This document shows, one piece after another, positions 37,066 to 38,730 of a stretch of 38,730 nt of DNA (the first letter of the stretch is position 1; the number at the start of each line of letters is the position of its first letter). Source of the stretch: Pseudomonadota bacterium. GTDB taxonomy: Bacteria; Pseudomonadota; Gammaproteobacteria; Burkholderiales; Burkholderiaceae_C. A program made the position numbers and the translations under genes. Location: the NCBI GenBank assembly GCA_018240325.1, contig JAFEFZ010000022.1, forward strand, positions 1-38,730, written 5' to 3'. The notes beneath the pieces were generated by a model. The model was not told where the DNA came from and ran no database searches. It saw only the letters and a program-made list of their open reading frames with translations.

Positions 37066-37356
37066 GGGAATGCCCTTCTGCCGGGAGTAGAAGTTTGATT
37101 TCCGTGTGTTATCGGCAGCTCCTCCATCGTGATTTATCGGTAGGACGGAAAAATCTCCCCGAGTGATCCAGGGAATTCTGGTGATGGAACCAGCCGGAGT
37201 GGTGGATTGCTGCACGGCGCTCTCGTCCAGGCTCGCTCTAAACAGGCGTATGAGTTTCGACATCCAGGGTCAGGTAACGGGGCTTACTACCGAAAACTGA
37301 TGAGCGGCCCGCGTCCCGCCGGCCGGCGACCCAGAGCAGCATCAAAGGAGCCAGCT
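37066..37356. promoter_or_regulatory. Divergent promoter region of the surface-protein genes
   Basis: The gap between the divergent surface operon (minus) and secreted-protein gene (plus). TTATCGGCAG (37109-37118) and TTATCGGTAG (37134-37143) are direct repeats with a 25-bp period, upstream of the minus-strand operon. They could be binding sites of a shared regulator. AT content is higher than average around 37085-37160. No gene or riboswitch I can name is here. Confidence 0.45.
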
Positions 37357-38403
37357 GTGACCAGACCCCTCAAAAACCCACTGCGGTGGGTGCTCGCGGC
37401 AGGAGCGCTCACCCTCCTATTCCTCGGCGTAGCAGCCGGGTCCGCCCGCGCCGCCACCTACGGGGCCGCCGGCTTCAGCAGCAGCGCCGAAGGCTGGAAG
37501 GTGACGAGCTCGACCTGCAGCATCCCGCTGGCCCTCGCCTGCGCATCGAGCGGCGAATACGCGACCACGGCCGGCAATCCGCCCGGCTCGCTCGCGACGA
37601 AAGGCACCGTCCTCGTCAACGTCGTCGGCCTCTTCAAGGCAGACACGACCTTGGAATCGCCGAGCTTCACCGTCGGCGAAGGGGGCCAGGGCACGCTCGA
37701 GATGCAGCGGGCGTTCGACCCGGGCGGCCTCGTCGAACTGAATCCGCAGCTCTCCTACACGGCGATCCTGGTGGATCAGACCAGCGGCCAACAGCAGAAG
37801 GCGATCGCCGAAACCTTCAGCGGCTCCTCGGACTTCGCAGACAGATCAGGCCCCGTCAGCCTCGTCGCCGGCCACAGCTACGCGATCGTGGTCGAATCGC
37901 AGATCAGCGCCACCCTGGTCGGCGTCGGCCTGATCGGATCCTCGATTGCCAACTTCGACAACGTCTCGGTCACCGGCCCCGGAGGGGCCGGGGGTGGAGG
38001 TGGCAACGGCGGTGGCGGAACCGGCGGGAACGGCGGAGAAGGGAGCCCCGGTGCCAACGGCCTTACCGACGCGCGCCTCGCGAGCATCCTCAAGTCGAGC
38101 GGGGGCGCCGTCTCGGCCGCCAGGGCGCAAAGTGGCAGGCTCCTGGTCAAGGCCAAGTGCCCGAAGAAGGTGGGGGTCGCCTGCCGAGTCACCCTGCAGG
38201 GCCTGCTCAGCAAGAAGAAGCCGGCGACGGCGCCCCGCACCGTGAAGATCCAGAAAGGGAAGAGCAAGCTGGTCGCGCTCAAGTTGAAGCCGAAGGCGAA
38301 GGGCGCGGTCACCAAACGCAAGAAGCTCCTCTTCAAGGAGACGGTGAAGGCCGGCAGCGCCACCGCGACGCTCTACAGGCCGCTGAAGTTGATCCGGCGT
38401 TAG
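37357..38403 (+). CDS. Secreted Gly-rich surface protein
   Basis: A 348-residue protein with a signal peptide (about residues 8-32, WVLAAGALTLLFLGVAAGSA, RA|A). A beta-rich domain (about 33-205, ATYGAAGFSSSAEGWKVTSS, VSLVAGHSYAIVVESQ, ANFDNVSVTGPGG) resembles carbohydrate-binding sandwich modules. A Gly/Asn spacer (about 208-230) follows. The C-terminal basic domain has KAKCPKKVGVACRVTLQGLL and many lysines, a type common in secreted proteins of Solirubrobacterales and possibly wall-binding. GTG 37357 has AAAGGAG upstream. It is divergent from the WxL operon and probably belongs to the same surface structure. Confidence 0.78.
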   Translation: MTRPLKNPLRWVLAAGALTLLFLGVAAGSARAATYGAAGFSSSAEGWKVTSSTCSIPLALACASSGEYATTAGNPPGSLATKGTVLVNVVGLFKADTTLESPSFTVGEGGQGTLEMQRAFDPGGLVELNPQLSYTAILVDQTSGQQQKAIAETFSGSSDFADRSGPVSLVAGHSYAIVVESQISATLVGVGLIGSSIANFDNVSVTGPGGAGGGGGNGGGGTGGNGGEGSPGANGLTDARLASILKSSGGAVSAARAQSGRLLVKAKCPKKVGVACRVTLQGLLSKKKPATAPRTVKIQKGKSKLVALKLKPKAKGAVTKRKKLLFKETVKAGSATATLYRPLKLIRR

Positions 38404-38606
38404 TCGACCGGGTCGAGGGCCGCATCCGGCCGGGCGATCCTCTCCGCCGCGGGGATCATCCGGCCGGGCTGGCCCGGTATTACGGGCAGGCGCCAGTCCT
38501 CACCAGGACGTCTCCCCTTCGGCGGCCTCAGCCATCACCCAGGGGTCGGGCACCAGCTCCAGGGGCGCCTGCCCTGGACGCTCCACTCTGCCCCCGGCTC
38601 CTCCTC
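38404..38606. other. Gene-free stretch up to the circle junction
   Basis: No convincing gene. CATCCGGCCGGGC is repeated exactly at 38423-38435 and 38457-38469, with a GATCC/GGATC hairpin between. The right part probably contains the left end of the IS110 element, which continues across the junction into 1-112. Confidence 0.5.
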
Positions 38607-38730
38607 GCGCAAGACCGTATGGAGAACCGACCGACCCCGACGGTAGGTAGGTCGGCACCCCGCGCATGACGTTGCGGGGACTGGGCCGCAGGATCACCCT
38701 GCGGCCGTCACCCCGATCATGGGAGGTGCC
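38607..38730. repeat. Terminal direct repeat (right copy)
   Basis: Identical to bases 1-124. It includes the three hairpins and the first bases of the transposase frame. Annotate it once in the circular molecule. Confidence 0.9.

Noticed and set aside
35878-37098. Plus-strand open frame of 406 codons across the surface operon
   Set aside because: Antisense to two signal-peptide proteins with clear domain structure; composition is shadow-like.
37144-37356. Possible riboswitch before the secreted Gly-rich protein
   Set aside because: The leader is structured-looking but I could not match it to any known riboswitch core, so no call is made.
1-38730. CRISPR array, rRNA or tRNA genes, integrase, resistance genes
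   Set aside because: I saw no regularly spaced repeat-spacer series, no tRNA cloverleaf ends and no integrase motif. The MFS transporter is the only possible resistance gene and its substrate is unknown.

Overview
The window is a GC-rich (roughly 70% by eye) replicon that looks like one complete conjugative plasmid of a high-GC actinobacterium. Bases 1-124 recur exactly at 38607-38730, so I read the contig as a circle of 38,606 bp with a terminal overlap. No tyrosine or serine integrase is visible, while a probable replication initiator and partition genes are, so a plasmid fits better than an integrated element. The transfer genes resemble those of Streptomyces-type conjugative elements (DUF4913, DUF6668, SCO6880-like protein). 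The surface proteins, with C-terminal cysteine/lysine-rich segments, and the many tiny winged-helix regulators remind me of Thermoleophilia/Solirubrobacterales. That host guess is inference from protein style only.

Layout. (1) About 38404 to 1661: an IS110-family insertion with structured non-coding flanks on both sides of the transposase. (2) 1662-4379: an accessory zone with an orphan gene behind a 20-bp hairpin, a RelE/Phd-type toxin-antitoxin pair with a palindromic operator, winged-helix regulators (one frameshifted) and hypothetical genes. (3) 4403-12953, minus strand: a tightly overlapping transfer operon. In transcription order it encodes a DUF6668 P-loop protein, a VirB2-like small membrane protein, a bitopic membrane protein, a VirB6-like channel protein, an SCO6880-like membrane protein, a VirB4 ATPase, a VirD4/TraG coupling protein and a DUF4913 protein. 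(4) 13045-17395, plus strand, divergent from (3) across a palindrome: an HTH protein, a VirB8/TcpC-like protein, a three-domain cell-wall hydrolase, a MinD/ParA-like ATPase and a coiled-coil membrane protein.

(5) 17610-21550: DNA maintenance units for SSB, a primase-polymerase, a ParB-like protein and a DUF3560 protein, separated by strong hairpins. (6) 21547-23330: a probable broken zinc-ribbon gene, a perfect SOS-box-like palindrome, a repeat-rich leader and a parA plus ribbon-helix-helix partition pair. (7) 23489-28154: small genes of unknown function, mini-regulators and a probable replication initiator, followed by a terminator and a gene-free stretch with direct repeats (candidate origin). 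(8) 28756-32722: mobilisation region with a multi-hairpin oriT candidate, mobC, a small hypothetical gene, a MOBP-type relaxase and a coiled-coil partner. (9) 33076-38403: cargo, consisting of an MFS transporter, a three-gene minus-strand operon of two WxL-like surface proteins around a DUF916/WxLIP membrane-anchored protein, and a divergent secreted Gly-rich protein.

Working model: the relaxase and MobC process oriT; VirD4, VirB4 and the membrane proteins form a gram-positive type IV secretion channel; the three-domain hydrolase opens peptidoglycan; ParA/RHH and the ParB-like protein keep the plasmid; and the cargo remodels the cell surface of carriers. The surface cargo is the most unusual part.
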